This document shows positions 1-9,656 of a stretch of DNA of 64,000 nt, one piece after another. A model generated the notes under the pieces. The model searched no databases. It was not told where the DNA came from and saw only the letters and a list, made by a program, of their open reading frames with translations. The position numbers and the translations under genes are program-made. How positions within the stretch are numbered: position 1 is the stretch's first letter; every line of letters starts with the position of its first letter. Source of the DNA: Prochlorococcus sp. AG-388-E21 (GTDB lineage Bacteria; Cyanobacteriota; Cyanobacteriia; PCC-6307; Cyanobiaceae); the NCBI GenBank assembly GCA_003279855.1, contig QCGO01000001.1, positions 186,001 to 250,000 of the forward strand. Reading direction: 5' to 3'.

Positions 1-586
1 ATAATGATAATTCCGTTATGAGTTTCCCAAAATAAACTTGGGAGGCTTCATTAATACCATAAGCCCCTGATCCTAAGTAAATATTATTTAAATATAATTT
101 TAAAATTTGATTTTTACTGAATTTCAAGTCTAATACTAAGGAAATTATTATTTCTTTAATTTTTCTTTGAAAACTTAAATCATTATTTAAGAAAATTAAT
201 CTTGCTACTTGCTGAGTAATAGTGCTTCCACCCTCTTTAAAGTATCCGCTCTGAATATTACTAATAAAGGCTCTTGATAAACCTATTAAGTCAATTCCAT
301 TATGGTTAAAAAATCTTTTATCCTCACCGGAGATAAAAGAATACTTTAGAAAAAATGGTATCGCATTTGTATTATCAAGAACATCGAATTTTCGACTTAA
401 TTTTCTTAATTTTTTATTATCAGAAGAGAATATTTCATAAGTATAGGGTATTGATTTTGAAGTATTAATTTTAAGTGGGTCAAAATTTAAAGTAATCCTA
501 ATTAAATTAAGTATGGGAAAAAATACAACAAAGAAAATAAATATTGATGAGCTAAAAATAAAATATTTATATTTTATTCCATTCAC
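1..586 (-). CDS. Penicillin-binding protein, glycosyltransferase family 51 domain (partial, runs off the left edge)
   Basis: The N-terminal 195 residues or so of a bifunctional peptidoglycan synthase lie in the window and the rest continues beyond base 1. A GTG at 586-584 is the likely start, only one base past the chlG stop; an in-frame TAG lies a few codons upstream. Residues about 8-30 form a membrane anchor. After it come the GT51 hallmarks: GEDKRFFNHNGID with the catalytic Glu, GGSTITQQVARL, and ILKLYLNNIYLGSGAYGI. The family polymerises lipid II into glycan strands at the outer face of the inner membrane. The transpeptidase domain is expected off the window but cannot be seen. It probably forms one transcript with chlG. 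Confidence 0.9.
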   Translation of the reverse strand, partial: MNGIKYKYFIFSSSIFIFFVVFFPILNLIRITLNFDPLKINTSKSIPYTYEIFSSDNKKLRKLSRKFDVLDNTNAIPFFLKYSFISGEDKRFFNHNGIDLIGLSRAFISNIQSGYFKEGGSTITQQVARLIFLNNDLSFQRKIKEIIISLVLDLKFSKNQILKLYLNNIYLGSGAYGINEASQVYFGKLITELSL

Positions 587-587
587 T

Positions 588-1535
588 TTAAGCTACTAAA
601 AAACTATGTCCTATTGCTAAAGCGGTGACTAACATTCCAGTTATAAGAAATGGCTGAGCACTTGCCTGATATTTGACATCAAATTTTAACGGGTCTCTTA
701 GTAACCACATATCTTGAAATGTAATTTGAGGAATTACCAGTAAAACTAAAATTACTGATGCTAAATGTTGTCCAATAACAATTAATACGATAACCATTGC
801 TAATTGAAAAATATCAATGAGACCAGCACTTATTCTACTAGCCTTTTTAATTCCAAATATTACAGGTAACGAATTTAATCCTAGTTTTGAATCCCCTTCA
901 ACACTTTTGAAGTCATTTATAACTGCTATTCCGAGTCCAGAAAGACTATAAGCAAGAGTTAGTAATGCAGTAACAATAGTTAATTTCCCAAATAAGGCTT
1001 GTCCTGCCCACCATGGGAGAGCTATATATGAAGCTCCTAAAGCATAATTTCCTAGCCAGCCATTTTGCTTCAATTTTAAAGGAGGAGCAGAATAGATATA
1101 ACTTACTAAAGACCCACCTAAAGCCAGAAGAAAGACAGAGGGAAAACTATGTTTTGCATATAAATCTAATAAAAAAGAGACTATTAAACCAGAAATAAGT
1201 AATACCCAAATTTGTATTTTTACTTCCTTAATCGAAATCTTTCCAGAAGGTATTGGTCTATTAGGTTCATTAATAGCATCAATTTCTCTATCAAAAAAAT
1301 CATTAATAGTTTGGGTATAACCTGCTAGAAGTGGTCCGCTCATGAGCATGCATGCTAGTGAGGCTAAAACATTACTTATTGTCCACTGAAAGTTTCCGCT
1401 TGCGGCAGCTCCACAGATTACCCCCCATATCAAGGGGATCCATGTGATTGGCTTCATTAATTGTATGCGTAGTTTCCAAATACTTGAAGTCTCAGAAGCC
1501 CCTTTAATTCCTAATAATTGTTTTGGATCATTCAC
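588..1535 (-). CDS. chlG: Chlorophyll synthase ChlG
   Basis: A UbiA-superfamily prenyltransferase of 315 residues. The family esterifies (divinyl-)chlorophyllide with phytyl or geranylgeranyl diphosphate, the last step of chlorophyll synthesis, in the thylakoid membrane. The first Asp-rich motif NDFFDREID is at residues 78-86 and is followed by the PNRPIPSG stretch typical of ChlG. The second, NDFKSVEGD, is at 207-215. About nine hydrophobic segments follow the roughly 20-residue soluble N-terminus. The PNRPIPSG sequence separates it from the second UbiA protein of this window (27440-28327), which belongs to quinone synthesis. Its stop is one base from the start of the downstream penicillin-binding protein gene. 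Confidence 0.95.
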   Translation of the reverse strand: MNDPKQLLGIKGASETSSIWKLRIQLMKPITWIPLIWGVICGAAASGNFQWTISNVLASLACMLMSGPLLAGYTQTINDFFDREIDAINEPNRPIPSGKISIKEVKIQIWVLLISGLIVSFLLDLYAKHSFPSVFLLALGGSLVSYIYSAPPLKLKQNGWLGNYALGASYIALPWWAGQALFGKLTIVTALLTLAYSLSGLGIAVINDFKSVEGDSKLGLNSLPVIFGIKKASRISAGLIDIFQLAMVIVLIVIGQHLASVILVLLVIPQITFQDMWLLRDPLKFDVKYQASAQPFLITGMLVTALAIGHSFLVA

Positions 1536-1544
1536 TTTTAATAT

Positions 1545-1769
1545 TTAACCTTTCTCAATTTCTTCAGGGAAAAACCAATTTTCCTCTCCATTTTGCAATC
1601 TAACAGTAATGCCAATACTTCTACCATCGGTCATTTTATATCCTGTTGTTACGACTCTTGGGTTTGAGGATATTTGATCAATTAGCTTTGCAGGTAATCT
1701 ATCTTTAACCTTATCTATGTTAATTTTAACTTTACTACCAATTTTGGGTAATAATTTAGTTTCAGCCAT
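1545..1769 (-). CDS. Conserved cyanobacterial hypothetical protein (DUF2862-like)
   Basis: A 74-residue soluble protein, rich in beta-prone residues, that begins MAETKLLPKIGSKVKI and ends with NWFFPEEIEKG. It resembles the small cyanobacterial DUF2862 family of unknown function, which looks like an SH3-type barrel. It lies 9 bases upstream of chlG on the same strand, so it is probably cotranscribed, and it diverges from hisF across about 60 bases. No catalytic residues can be named. The family name is from memory of its length and sequence style; that the gene is real is more certain than its assignment. Confidence 0.8.
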   Translation of the reverse strand: MAETKLLPKIGSKVKINIDKVKDRLPAKLIDQISSNPRVVTTGYKMTDGRSIGITVRLQNGEENWFFPEEIEKG

Positions 1770-1828
1770 AAGAGGTAAAATGGAAGCTATTATGCAAGAT
1801 TAACAGTCTTTGGTCAATTTTTTTTAAA

Positions 1829-2596
1829 ATGGTAGCTCTTCGTTTAATTCCTTGTTTAGATGTAGCAAATGGAAGGGTCGTTAAAGGTGTTAATTTTGTA
1901 AACCTTAGAGACTCTGGTGACCCTGTCGAATTAGCGTGTAAATACTCAGAAGCAGGAGCTGATGAATTAGTATTTTTAGATATAAGAGCTAGTGTGGAAA
2001 ATAGAAAAACATTAGTTGATCTTGTCTCTAGAACTGCGAAATCAATTAAAATCCCCTTTACTGTTGGTGGTGGAATAAATTCGATCATCTCAATTAATGA
2101 TCTTTTAAGAGCAGGAGCAGATAAAGTAAGTTTGAATTCTTCTGCAGTTAAAAATCCAGACATAATTTCCAAAAGCTCTGCAAATTTCGGAACACAATGT
2201 ATTGTTATTGCAATTGACGCAAGAAAAAAAACTAATAAATCTAATGAATGGGAAGTCTATGTTAAGGGTGGGCGTGAGAATACTGGTTTAGATGTAATAA
2301 GTTGGGCAAAAAAAGTTGAGAAATTAGGTGCTGGAGAAATTTTATTAACTTCAATGGATGGTGATGGAACACAAAATGGATACGACTTATTATTGACTAA
2401 AACGGTTGCAAATGCAGTTAATATTCCTGTTATCGCTTCTGGTGGGGCAGGCTGTGTAGAAGATATTTATGATGTTTTTACTGAAGGCAAAGCCTCGGCA
2501 GCACTTTTGGCATCTTTACTTCATGACAAAAAACTTACTATAGATGAAATAAAATCTTTTCTTATTGAAAAGAAACTACCAATTAGACCAAATTAA
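1829..2596 (+). CDS. hisF: Imidazole glycerol phosphate synthase cyclase subunit HisF
   Basis: 255 residues, the usual HisF length. The family is a TIM barrel that uses ammonia from HisH to turn PRFAR into imidazole glycerol phosphate and AICAR in histidine synthesis. The two catalytic aspartates are where expected: D11 in IPCLDVANG and D130 in IAIDARKK. The phosphate-binding loops are seen as FTVGGGI (about 77-83) and IASGGAG near 200. The glutaminase partner hisH is not adjacent, as is usual in cyanobacteria where his genes are scattered. menG/ubiE follows 35 bases downstream on the same strand. Confidence 0.97.
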   Translation: MVALRLIPCLDVANGRVVKGVNFVNLRDSGDPVELACKYSEAGADELVFLDIRASVENRKTLVDLVSRTAKSIKIPFTVGGGINSIISINDLLRAGADKVSLNSSAVKNPDIISKSSANFGTQCIVIAIDARKKTNKSNEWEVYVKGGRENTGLDVISWAKKVEKLGAGEILLTSMDGDGTQNGYDLLLTKTVANAVNIPVIASGGAGCVEDIYDVFTEGKASAALLASLLHDKKLTIDEIKSFLIEKKLPIRPN

Positions 2597-2631
2597 AAAA
2601 ATAATTTATTATTTAATAAAAATATTCAAAT

Positions 2632-3333
2632 ATGCGATATAAAAAAACTAATGAGGTTAAAACTATTTTTAACAAAATTTCTTGTAGTTATGACTTTTTA
2701 AATAGTTTACTCAGTTTAGGATTACACAAATATTGGAAAAAGGAATTAGTTGATTTATTAAAACCAATTGATGGAGAGAATTGGGCTGATTTGTGTTGTG
2801 GGACTGGAGATTTATCATTTTTAATTTTTAAAAAAGTTAGGCCTAATGGAAGTGTTACTGGAATAGATAGTGCAAAGGAAATTTTAAATATTGCTATGGA
2901 AAGGTCGAAATTGATTGGAAATAAATTTATCTGTTGGGAGATGAAAGATATCTTAGAAATAGATGAAAATTCAAAAAATTATGACGGAATTTGTATGTCT
3001 TATGGTTTAAGAAATTTGGTCAATGTAGAAGAAGGACTAAAAAAAGTCTTCAATCTTTTAAGTGATACTGGCAGAGCTGGGTTTCTAGACTTTAATCATT
3101 CTAAATTTAATTCTTTATCTGATTTATTTCAAAAAATATATTTAAGATTTGTTGTGGTCCCAATTTCAAAAATTTTTAGATTAAGTAAAGAATATTCTTA
3201 TATTGAAAAAAGTATAAAAAATTTTCCAAAGGGAAACGAACTTATGCTAATTGCAAAAGGAGTAGGGTTTAAGAAAGTTGAATATAGGACTATTTTTTTA
3301 AATCAAATGGGAATATTAATATTAGAAAAATAA
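2632..3333 (+). CDS. ubiE: UbiE/MenG-type quinone C-methyltransferase
   Basis: A class I SAM-dependent methyltransferase of 233 residues. Motif I is WADLCCGTGDLSF at about 51-63 and the start resembles other UbiE proteins (VKTIFNKISCSYDFLNSLLSLGLHKYW). In cyanobacteria this group methylates demethylphylloquinone in vitamin K1 synthesis and acts in quinone rather than ubiquinone metabolism, so menG is a reasonable alternative name. The CMSYGLRNLVNVEEGL stretch near 125 is typical of the family. It ends 8 bases short of the convergent DciA-like gene. Confidence 0.9.
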   Translation: MRYKKTNEVKTIFNKISCSYDFLNSLLSLGLHKYWKKELVDLLKPIDGENWADLCCGTGDLSFLIFKKVRPNGSVTGIDSAKEILNIAMERSKLIGNKFICWEMKDILEIDENSKNYDGICMSYGLRNLVNVEEGLKKVFNLLSDTGRAGFLDFNHSKFNSLSDLFQKIYLRFVVVPISKIFRLSKEYSYIEKSIKNFPKGNELMLIAKGVGFKKVEYRTIFLNQMGILILEK

Positions 3334-3341
3334 AATTCATC

Positions 3342-3824
3342 TTAATTATTTTTTCTCCAACAAAAAGTACATTTTCCCCATCTTGATATCTCACCTTCTG
3401 GTGCAGGACTATTGCATATTTTGCAAATAACCATATTATCATTCTTTATTCTGCTCGGATGATTTTCCCAGACTGTTTTTGCATTAATCTCTTTCTTATC
3501 TAAGTTTTTGACTTCATAATTTTGTATTATCTTTATTTCATTTAAATTTATTCCAAATCTGCTAATACTCTCCTTTAATCGATGTTTGTTATAAATTAGT
3601 GCCTGCCTCCATTGTGGATGATTTACAGCAATTATAAGAGTTTTCTGTTCAACTTTTAATGGCTTACATGCTTTAGATAATTCCAGACCAATTAACTTTT
3701 CCCAATTCTCATTTAGTTTGGATAGTTTATCTAAGTCTTTCCATGATTTTTTGAAATTATCAATGCAATTTCTCATTGAAGATGGATATCTTTTATTCAA
3801 TATTGGTAAATATCTTTTATTCAA
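3342..3824 (-). CDS. DciA-like (DUF721) protein with C-terminal zinc ribbon
   Basis: 160 residues. The middle part (about 20-105) fits the DUF721/DciA family, the ancestral loader of the replicative helicase DnaB in bacteria without DnaC: NENWEKLIGLELSKACKPLKV and TLIIAVNHPQWRQAL are the typical stretches. The C-terminus adds a Cys4 zinc-ribbon-like module, C134-x2-C137 and C152-x2-C155, which classical DciA lacks. The protein is basic and probably binds DNA. A helicase-loading role is inferred from the family. A second in-frame Met-containing repeat (LPILNKRYPSS) near the N-terminus leaves the exact start uncertain. Confidence 0.75.
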   Translation of the reverse strand: MNKRYLPILNKRYPSSMRNCIDNFKKSWKDLDKLSKLNENWEKLIGLELSKACKPLKVEQKTLIIAVNHPQWRQALIYNKHRLKESISRFGINLNEIKIIQNYEVKNLDKKEINAKTVWENHPSRIKNDNMVICKICNSPAPEGEISRWGKCTFCWRKNN

Positions 3825-3899
3825 TTAATATAATTAATGTTATAAGGTTTAAGATAATTTAATCTTGTCAAGATTGCCTGTTTTTTATATTAAGGATTT

Positions 3900-4649
3900 G
3901 TGAAAGTTTTAGGATCAGTAGCTAAGACTGCATATTACTACAAAAAAATTCAGGGAATTTGTCCTTATTGGAAACTTCAATACAAATTAAAATGTAAAAA
4001 TACTGAATACGAACTAACAAATTGGCTCCAAGATTCTCCAATCAAAAGATCTAAACCAAGAGCAATAGTAGCGAAAGAGCAATTTTTAGGAATAGGTCAA
4101 AATTCAAGACGATGGATTTCTCCTAAAGGAGGAATATGGCTAAGTGCGGCTTATCCGATTTTTACCCCAAAATTCTCAAGTGAGATATTTAGTCTTTCAT
4201 TTGCAATTAAGTTATGTGAAATGTTGAATACGGAATCTATAAAAGTCGATTTAAAATGGCCAAATGATATTTTTTTTAATTCAAAAAAGTTAATTGGATT
4301 TTTACCCAGAGTGATAACAAGAGGGAAAGAAATTATTTATGTAAGGGTAGGTTTAGGCATGAATTTTTTAAATAAAACACCATTAGAGGGAATTGCTTTA
4401 TCTGAAATACTTAATACTAAAAATATATGCGAATATTATTGGACTGCAAAAATTCTTAAAACTATTCATGAGTCAGTCGAATGTAATGATAGAAAAGAAT
4501 ATATTATTAAAAACGCAAATAGATATCTTACAAAAAAACATTTACCTAGAGGTTATAACACAAGAGATTGGGCGATAAAAGACGTAGACAATAATGGGAA
4601 TTTGAGAATTTATAACGGAATCCAAGAAAAAATATTAACGAGGTTTTAA
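3900..4649 (+). CDS. birA: Biotin--[acetyl-CoA-carboxylase] ligase
   Basis: 249 residues, opening with GTG at 3900. It is a group I biotin protein ligase without the DNA-binding domain of E. coli BirA, so it should biotinylate acetyl-CoA carboxylase carrier protein but not repress transcription. Visible motifs are the biotinyl-AMP loop GIGQNSRRW (64-72), the WLSAAYP strand (80-86) and KWPNDIFFNSKKLIGFL (119-135) with the catalytic Lys and Asp. The loop is degenerate compared with the usual GRGRRGR. It ends 2 bases from the convergent ABC ATPase gene. A later Met would remove essential parts, so the GTG start is kept. Confidence 0.85.
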   Translation: MKVLGSVAKTAYYYKKIQGICPYWKLQYKLKCKNTEYELTNWLQDSPIKRSKPRAIVAKEQFLGIGQNSRRWISPKGGIWLSAAYPIFTPKFSSEIFSLSFAIKLCEMLNTESIKVDLKWPNDIFFNSKKLIGFLPRVITRGKEIIYVRVGLGMNFLNKTPLEGIALSEILNTKNICEYYWTAKILKTIHESVECNDRKEYIIKNANRYLTKKHLPRGYNTRDWAIKDVDNNGNLRIYNGIQEKILTRF

Positions 4650-4651
4650 AT

Positions 4652-5338
4652 TTATTTGATTTTTAATTCAATTATTTTTCCATCTTTAAATCTTGCTATT
4701 TTTTTTGCCCGACTTGCAACTTCATCTTCGTGAGTAACTAAAACTATAGTTATACCAGATTCATGAAGTTTATCAAAAAGGTCTAATACATCTTCTGTCG
4801 TCTTTGAATCTAAAGCGCCAGTGGGTTCATCGGCTAATAAAATTGCAGGATTATTTATAATTGCTCTTGCAATAGCTACACGTTGTTGTTGCCCTCCTGA
4901 CAATTGATTAGGACGATTATTTACTCTTTCAGAAAGTCCAACTTTGTCTAATGCATTTTTTGCTCGTTTTTCTCTTTCTATAGGATCTACCCCTGCATAA
5001 ATCATCGGTAAAAGAACATTTTCTAGTGCTGTAGCGTCTGAGAGAAGGTGGAATTGTTGGAAAACGAATCCTAATTTTTGGTTTCTTAACTCAGCTAATT
5101 CATCATCAGATAAATTTTCAACAGGAGTTCCATTTAATTTATAAACACCTTGAGATGGTCTGTCTAGACAGCCAATAATGTTCATTGCGGTACTCTTACC
5201 TGAACCACTTGCGCCCATAACAGCCAAATAGTCCCCTTTATAAATTTCTAAATTCACATTATCTAAGGCTTTTACGATAAGTTCATCTTTGCCATACATT
5301 TTTGATACTTTTTCTAAGGTCGCAACTTTTTTAGTCAT
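4652..5338 (-). CDS. ABC transporter ATP-binding protein (MacB/LolD/DevA type)
   Basis: 228 residues, a complete nucleotide-binding domain: Walker A GASGSGKST (42-50), Q-loop FVFQQFHLL (91-99), signature LSGGQ (146-150), Walker B ILLADEP (166-172) and the switch His in LVTHEDE. The sequence is of the MacB/LolD/DevA class, which powers export of lipoproteins, glycolipids or peptides through FtsX-like permeases. No permease lies beside it; the next gene is ndhB, 14 bases upstream of its start. Its substrate cannot be told from this window. Confidence 0.88.
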   Translation of the reverse strand: MTKKVATLEKVSKMYGKDELIVKALDNVNLEIYKGDYLAVMGASGSGKSTAMNIIGCLDRPSQGVYKLNGTPVENLSDDELAELRNQKLGFVFQQFHLLSDATALENVLLPMIYAGVDPIEREKRAKNALDKVGLSERVNNRPNQLSGGQQQRVAIARAIINNPAILLADEPTGALDSKTTEDVLDLFDKLHESGITIVLVTHEDEVASRAKKIARFKDGKIIELKIK

Positions 5339-5352
5339 TTATTAATACTCTT

Positions 5353-6873
5353 TTAAAGCACATTATTTGTTATCGCTAATATATCCTGTAAAAAAGGAGT
5401 TTCGGATACTGCTGAATTAGCTAATTTGAAAAGAGGGTTAGAAAGTATTCCTCCTAAAGCTGTAACAGCTATGCAAGTATATAATGCAATTCTAAGTGGA
5501 GGTAATCCAATGATATTCCAGTTGATCTCAGGATAAGATTTAACTATTTCAGAAGCTTCTTGTGGTTCTTTTACTACCATCATTTTTATAACCGAGATGT
5601 AGTAATAAATTGAAATTACTGAAGTTATTAATCCGACAACTACTAAAAGGTATTGATGGTTAGCCCAACCTGCAAAAAACAAATATATTTTCCCGAAAAA
5701 ACCCAACATAGGCGGAAGCCCACCAAGAGAAAGGAGACATAGACTCAGACCCAAAGTAATTAAAGGATCTTTTTGATAAAGGCCTGAATAATCTGTAATT
5801 CTATCTGATCCAGTTCGGAGTGAAAAAAGTATTACACATGAAAAAGCCCCTAGATTCATAAACAAATATGCAGCTAAATATAAAACCGCTGATGAAAGAC
5901 CATCTTGTGTTCCAGATACTATGCCAATCATTACGAATCCGGCTTGACCAATTGAACTGTAAGCCAACATTCTTTTCATTGAGGTTTGGGCCAATGCCAC
6001 AATATTTCCTAGGGCCATACTCAAGATGGCTAAAATTGTAAATAATAGTTTCCATTGTTCATCGAAGGAGGAAAAAGTAGTGCTTAAAATTCTTATTGCA
6101 AAAGCAAATCCCGCAGTCTTAGATCCTACAGATAAAAAAGCTACTACAGGAGTGGGGGAACCTTCATAAACATCAGGTGTCCACTGATGAAAAGGAACTG
6201 CAGCAATCTTAAAAGCAACAGTTGATAAGACAAATACTAGTGATAAGGATGTAATAAATGATGGTTTATTTATTATCTCTTCTCCAATTGTTGATAAGTT
6301 TGTGGAACCACTAAGACCATAAAGAAATGAGGATCCATATAAATAAACAGCGGCAGCAGCTGATCCAACAAGGAGATATTTTAAAGCGGCCTCCGAACTC
6401 CTAGGATCTCTCTTGAGATAACCAGAAAGACAATAACTAGCTACTGACAAAGTCTCTAAAGATATAAATACACTAACAAGGTCAGTAGATCCACACAAAA
6501 GCATGGCTCCTAAAGTCGCCGATAAGACTATTGCAGCGAATTCACCAATTGGACTCCCACTCTGTTCTGTATAACGCCAACTAATTAGTAAAGAAATCAG
6601 AGTTGATAGTGCAATGATTGATCTAAAGGCAATAGCTAAATTATCTGAATTAAAAGAGCTAAGGAATGCACTGTTTACAGGATTACTCCACTGTAAAGCG
6701 AGACTTATAAGAGAACTGCCTAATGAAATGTAACAAATTACTGGTGCCCACCTTGAGGCGGTTTTTTCGCCAGCGAGATCGACAAGAAGAGTTCCAACAA
6801 TACCAAGCAAAATGAAAGCTTCTGGAATAATTGCTTGAGCATTTAAATTAATTGTAAAGATTTCGTTGGGCAC
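5353..6873 (-). CDS. ndhB: NAD(P)H-quinone oxidoreductase subunit 2 (NdhB)
   Basis: 506 residues with about 14 membrane segments. NdhB is a proton-pumping antiporter-like subunit of the cyanobacterial NDH-1 complex, which works in respiration, cyclic electron flow around photosystem I and CO2 uptake. Characteristic stretches are [24 protein letters not shown] split around residue 140, [19 protein letters not shown] near 225 with the conserved Lys, and [19 protein letters not shown] near 385. The N-terminus starts [20 protein letters not shown], the usual cyanobacterial form. It diverges from topA over 168 bases that must hold both promoters. Confidence 0.96.
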   Translation of the reverse strand: MPNEIFTINLNAQAIIPEAFILLGIVGTLLVDLAGEKTASRWAPVICYISLGSSLISLALQWSNPVNSAFLSSFNSDNLAIAFRSIIALSTLISLLISWRYTEQSGSPIGEFAAIVLSATLGAMLLCGSTDLVSVFISLETLSVASYCLSGYLKRDPRSSEAALKYLLVGSAAAAVYLYGSSFLYGLSGSTNLSTIGEEIINKPSFITSLSLVFVLSTVAFKIAAVPFHQWTPDVYEGSPTPVVAFLSVGSKTAGFAFAIRILSTTFSSFDEQWKLLFTILAILSMALGNIVALAQTSMKRMLAYSSIGQAGFVMIGIVSGTQDGLSSAVLYLAAYLFMNLGAFSCVILFSLRTGSDRITDYSGLYQKDPLITLGLSLCLLSLGGLPPMLGFFGKIYLFFAGWANHQYLLVVVGLITSVISIYYYISVIKMMVVKEPQEASEIVKSYPEINWNIIGLPPLRIALYTCIAVTALGGILSNPLFKLANSAVSETPFLQDILAITNNVL

Positions 6874-7041
6874 TTAATTAAATTGAATGTTTGATTGTAA
6901 GGATGTAAGAGTTAAACTTACTTGATTATAATTTGTGGGTATGAGTTTTGAAAATCTCGAGCAATATTGCTTGAAGAAGTTTCAATTAATCATAATATGC
7001 CCTAATTGATTAAAAAAACACTAATTTTATCGAAATAGACC

Positions 7042-9654
7042 TTGGATCACACACTTGTTATTGTTGAAAGTCCCACAAAGGCAAAAACTATAAGAAGGTT
7101 TTTGCCCCCTAATTATGAAGTTCTTGCTTCCATGGGACATGTAAGAGATCTTCCAAAAGGAGCAGCTGAAATTCCTGCATCAGTTAAAAAAGAGAAATGG
7201 TCAAGGATAGGTGTAAACACTACAGAAGATTTTGAACCACTTTATATCGTCCCAAAGGAAAAGAAGAAGGTCGTTAAAGATTTAAAAAATGCTTTAAAAG
7301 ATGCTACTCAATTGCTATTGGCAACTGATGAAGATAGGGAAGGAGAAAGTATAAGTTGGCACTTAATGCAAATTCTTAAACCGAAAATCCCAACTAAGCG
7401 AATGGTTTTTCATGAAATCACTAAAAAGGCAATTAATAAGGCACTAGATGAGACTAGAGAAATTGATATGGAATTAGTCCAGGCTCAAGAAACTAGAAGA
7501 ATTCTTGATAGGCTTTTTGGATATGAACTTTCTCCATTACTTTGGAAAAAAGTAGCTCCCAGACTATCTGCTGGTCGTGTTCAATCTGTTTCAGTAAGAT
7601 TGCTCGTTAACAAGGAAAGAGAAAGGAGAGCGTTTAAAAAAGCCTCTTACTGGGGATTAAAAGCCTCTTTGCTTAAAGATAATATTTCTTTTGAATCTAA
7701 GTTATTTAGTCTAAATGCCCAGAAAATCTCCAATGGTTCTGATTTTGATGAAAAGACAGGTAACTTAAAAAAAGGTAATAAATCTTTAATTTTGAACGAA
7801 GACAGGGCAAAGAGTCTTCTCAAAACTTTATCTAAGGAAAAGTGGAAAGTCTTAAAAGTAGAAAAAAAACCAACAACTAGGAAGCCTGTTCCACCCTTTA
7901 CTACTAGTACTTTGCAGCAGGAAGCTAATCGAAAACTTCGACTATCCGCAAGAGAAACAATGAGATGCGCTCAAGGCTTATATGAGAAAGGTTTCATTAC
8001 ATATATGAGAACTGATTCAGTACATCTTTCTGAACAAGCGATTAGAGCGGCGAGAGAATGTGTAAATTCAAAATATGGGAAAGAGTATTTATCAAGCTCA
8101 GCTCGTCAATTTAATTCAAATGCTAGGAATGCTCAAGAAGCACATGAAGCTATCAGGCCTGCTGGAGAAGTATTTAAAACTCCAAATGATACAGACTTGT
8201 CAGGAAGAGATCTCTCCTTATATGAATTAATTTGGAAAAGAACTGTTGCCAGTCAAATGGCGGAAGCAAAATTAACAATGATTAATGCTGAAATAGAAGT
8301 TGGGGAAGGATTATTTAAGTCAAGCGGAAAAAGTATAGATTTTGCAGGTTTTTTTAGAGCTTATGTAGAAGGTAGTGATGATCCAAGTGCATCACTAGAA
8401 CAGCAAGAAGTCATTCTTCCTAATTTAACTCAAGGGTCTGTTCTAGAAGTTGATAGCAAAGAGGCTACTTATCATGAAACCAAATCGCCAGCTAGATATA
8501 CTGAGGCTGCATTAGTCAAAGTTTTAGAAAAAGAGGGAATAGGAAGACCTTCTACTTATGCAAGTATTATTGGAACAATTGTAGATAGGGGCTATGCAAA
8601 TATTTCTTCAAATTCCTTGTCGCCTACATTCACAGCTTTTGCTGTTACGGCATTACTAGAGGAACACTTTCCTGATCTAGTCGATACTACATTTACGGCA
8701 AAAATGGAATCTTCATTGGACGAAATTTCTTCAGGTAATCTTGAGTGGCTTCCATATTTAGAAACTTTTTATAAAGGTAAAAATGGTCTTGAGGTAAAAG
8801 TTCAGAAAACTGAGGGAGATATTGATGGAAAAGCATACAGACAAGTTGATTTTGATGACTTACCTTGCGTAGTCAGAATTGGTTCTAATGGCCCATGGCT
8901 TGAAGGGGTGAAAATAGATGAATCAGGAAATGAAATACAGGCAAAAGGTAATCTCCCTATGGATATTACTCCTGGAGATTTAGATAAAAAGAAAGTTGAT
9001 CAAATTCTTAGTGGACCCTCAGATCTTGGAACTGATCCAAAAACTGGAGAGCAAGTATTTTTAAGATTCGGCCCTTATGGACCTTACGTTCAATTAGGAA
9101 ATACTGAAGAAGACAAAGCGAAGCCAAGAAGGGCCTCTTTACCAAAAGAGTTAAAAACTGATGACTTAACTTTATTGGAAGCTCTAGAACTATTAAGCTT
9201 ACCAAAATTGTTAGGAGAACATCCAGAAGGTGGAATTGTTGAGGCAGATAGAGGAAGATTTGGTCCATATATTAAATGGATAAAAAATGAAGATGAGTCT
9301 GAAAATAGATCTTTAAAAAAAGAAGATGATGTTTTTAAGGTTGATCTTAAGCGCGCATTAGAAATCCTCTCGATGCCAAAATTAGGTAGAGGAGGACAAG
9401 AAGTAATAAAGGATTTTGGAAAACCTAAAGAATTAAACGATAAAATTCAGATTTTAAATGGAAGATATGGACTATATATAAAATGCGGGAAAACAAACGT
9501 TTCTTTGCCTAAAGATACTGATTTAGAAAAATTTACACTTGATAATGCTTTGGTTTTATTAGAAGAGAAAATGAAAGATAAAAAGAACTCTGGTTTCAAA
9601 AAAAATAAAGTAGCTAGTAAAAAGACCACTAAGAATAAAAAAAGTAAAAAATAA
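7042..9654 (+). CDS. topA: DNA topoisomerase I
   Basis: 870 residues, opening with TTG at 7042 (TTG GAT CAC). A type IA topoisomerase that relaxes negative supercoils. The TOPRIM domain holds TDEDREGE at 95-102, and the active-site Tyr is Y321 in FITYMRTDSVHLS. The C-terminal part lacks the Cys4 zinc fingers of E. coli TopA. Instead it has three short repeats (FGPYGPYVQLG, GRFGPYIKW, GRYGLYIKCG) and ends in a run rich in Lys, as in other cyanobacterial and actinobacterial enzymes. A lipoprotein gene starts 2 bases after the stop. Confidence 0.97.
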   Translation: MDHTLVIVESPTKAKTIRRFLPPNYEVLASMGHVRDLPKGAAEIPASVKKEKWSRIGVNTTEDFEPLYIVPKEKKKVVKDLKNALKDATQLLLATDEDREGESISWHLMQILKPKIPTKRMVFHEITKKAINKALDETREIDMELVQAQETRRILDRLFGYELSPLLWKKVAPRLSAGRVQSVSVRLLVNKERERRAFKKASYWGLKASLLKDNISFESKLFSLNAQKISNGSDFDEKTGNLKKGNKSLILNEDRAKSLLKTLSKEKWKVLKVEKKPTTRKPVPPFTTSTLQQEANRKLRLSARETMRCAQGLYEKGFITYMRTDSVHLSEQAIRAARECVNSKYGKEYLSSSARQFNSNARNAQEAHEAIRPAGEVFKTPNDTDLSGRDLSLYELIWKRTVASQMAEAKLTMINAEIEVGEGLFKSSGKSIDFAGFFRAYVEGSDDPSASLEQQEVILPNLTQGSVLEVDSKEATYHETKSPARYTEAALVKVLEKEGIGRPSTYASIIGTIVDRGYANISSNSLSPTFTAFAVTALLEEHFPDLVDTTFTAKMESSLDEISSGNLEWLPYLETFYKGKNGLEVKVQKTEGDIDGKAYRQVDFDDLPCVVRIGSNGPWLEGVKIDESGNEIQAKGNLPMDITPGDLDKKKVDQILSGPSDLGTDPKTGEQVFLRFGPYGPYVQLGNTEEDKAKPRRASLPKELKTDDLTLLEALELLSLPKLLGEHPEGGIVEADRGRFGPYIKWIKNEDESENRSLKKEDDVFKVDLKRALEILSMPKLGRGGQEVIKDFGKPKELNDKIQILNGRYGLYIKCGKTNVSLPKDTDLEKFTLDNALVLLEEKMKDKKNSGFKKNKVASKKTTKNKKSKK

Positions 9655-9656
9655 AT

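Noticed and set aside
1762-2172. 136-codon open frame on the minus strand inside hisF
   Set aside because: Overlaps a well-supported hisF in antisense, with no recognisable domains.
5801-6055. 84-codon open frame inside ndhB
   Set aside because: Same-strand frame shadow of the ndhB coding sequence.
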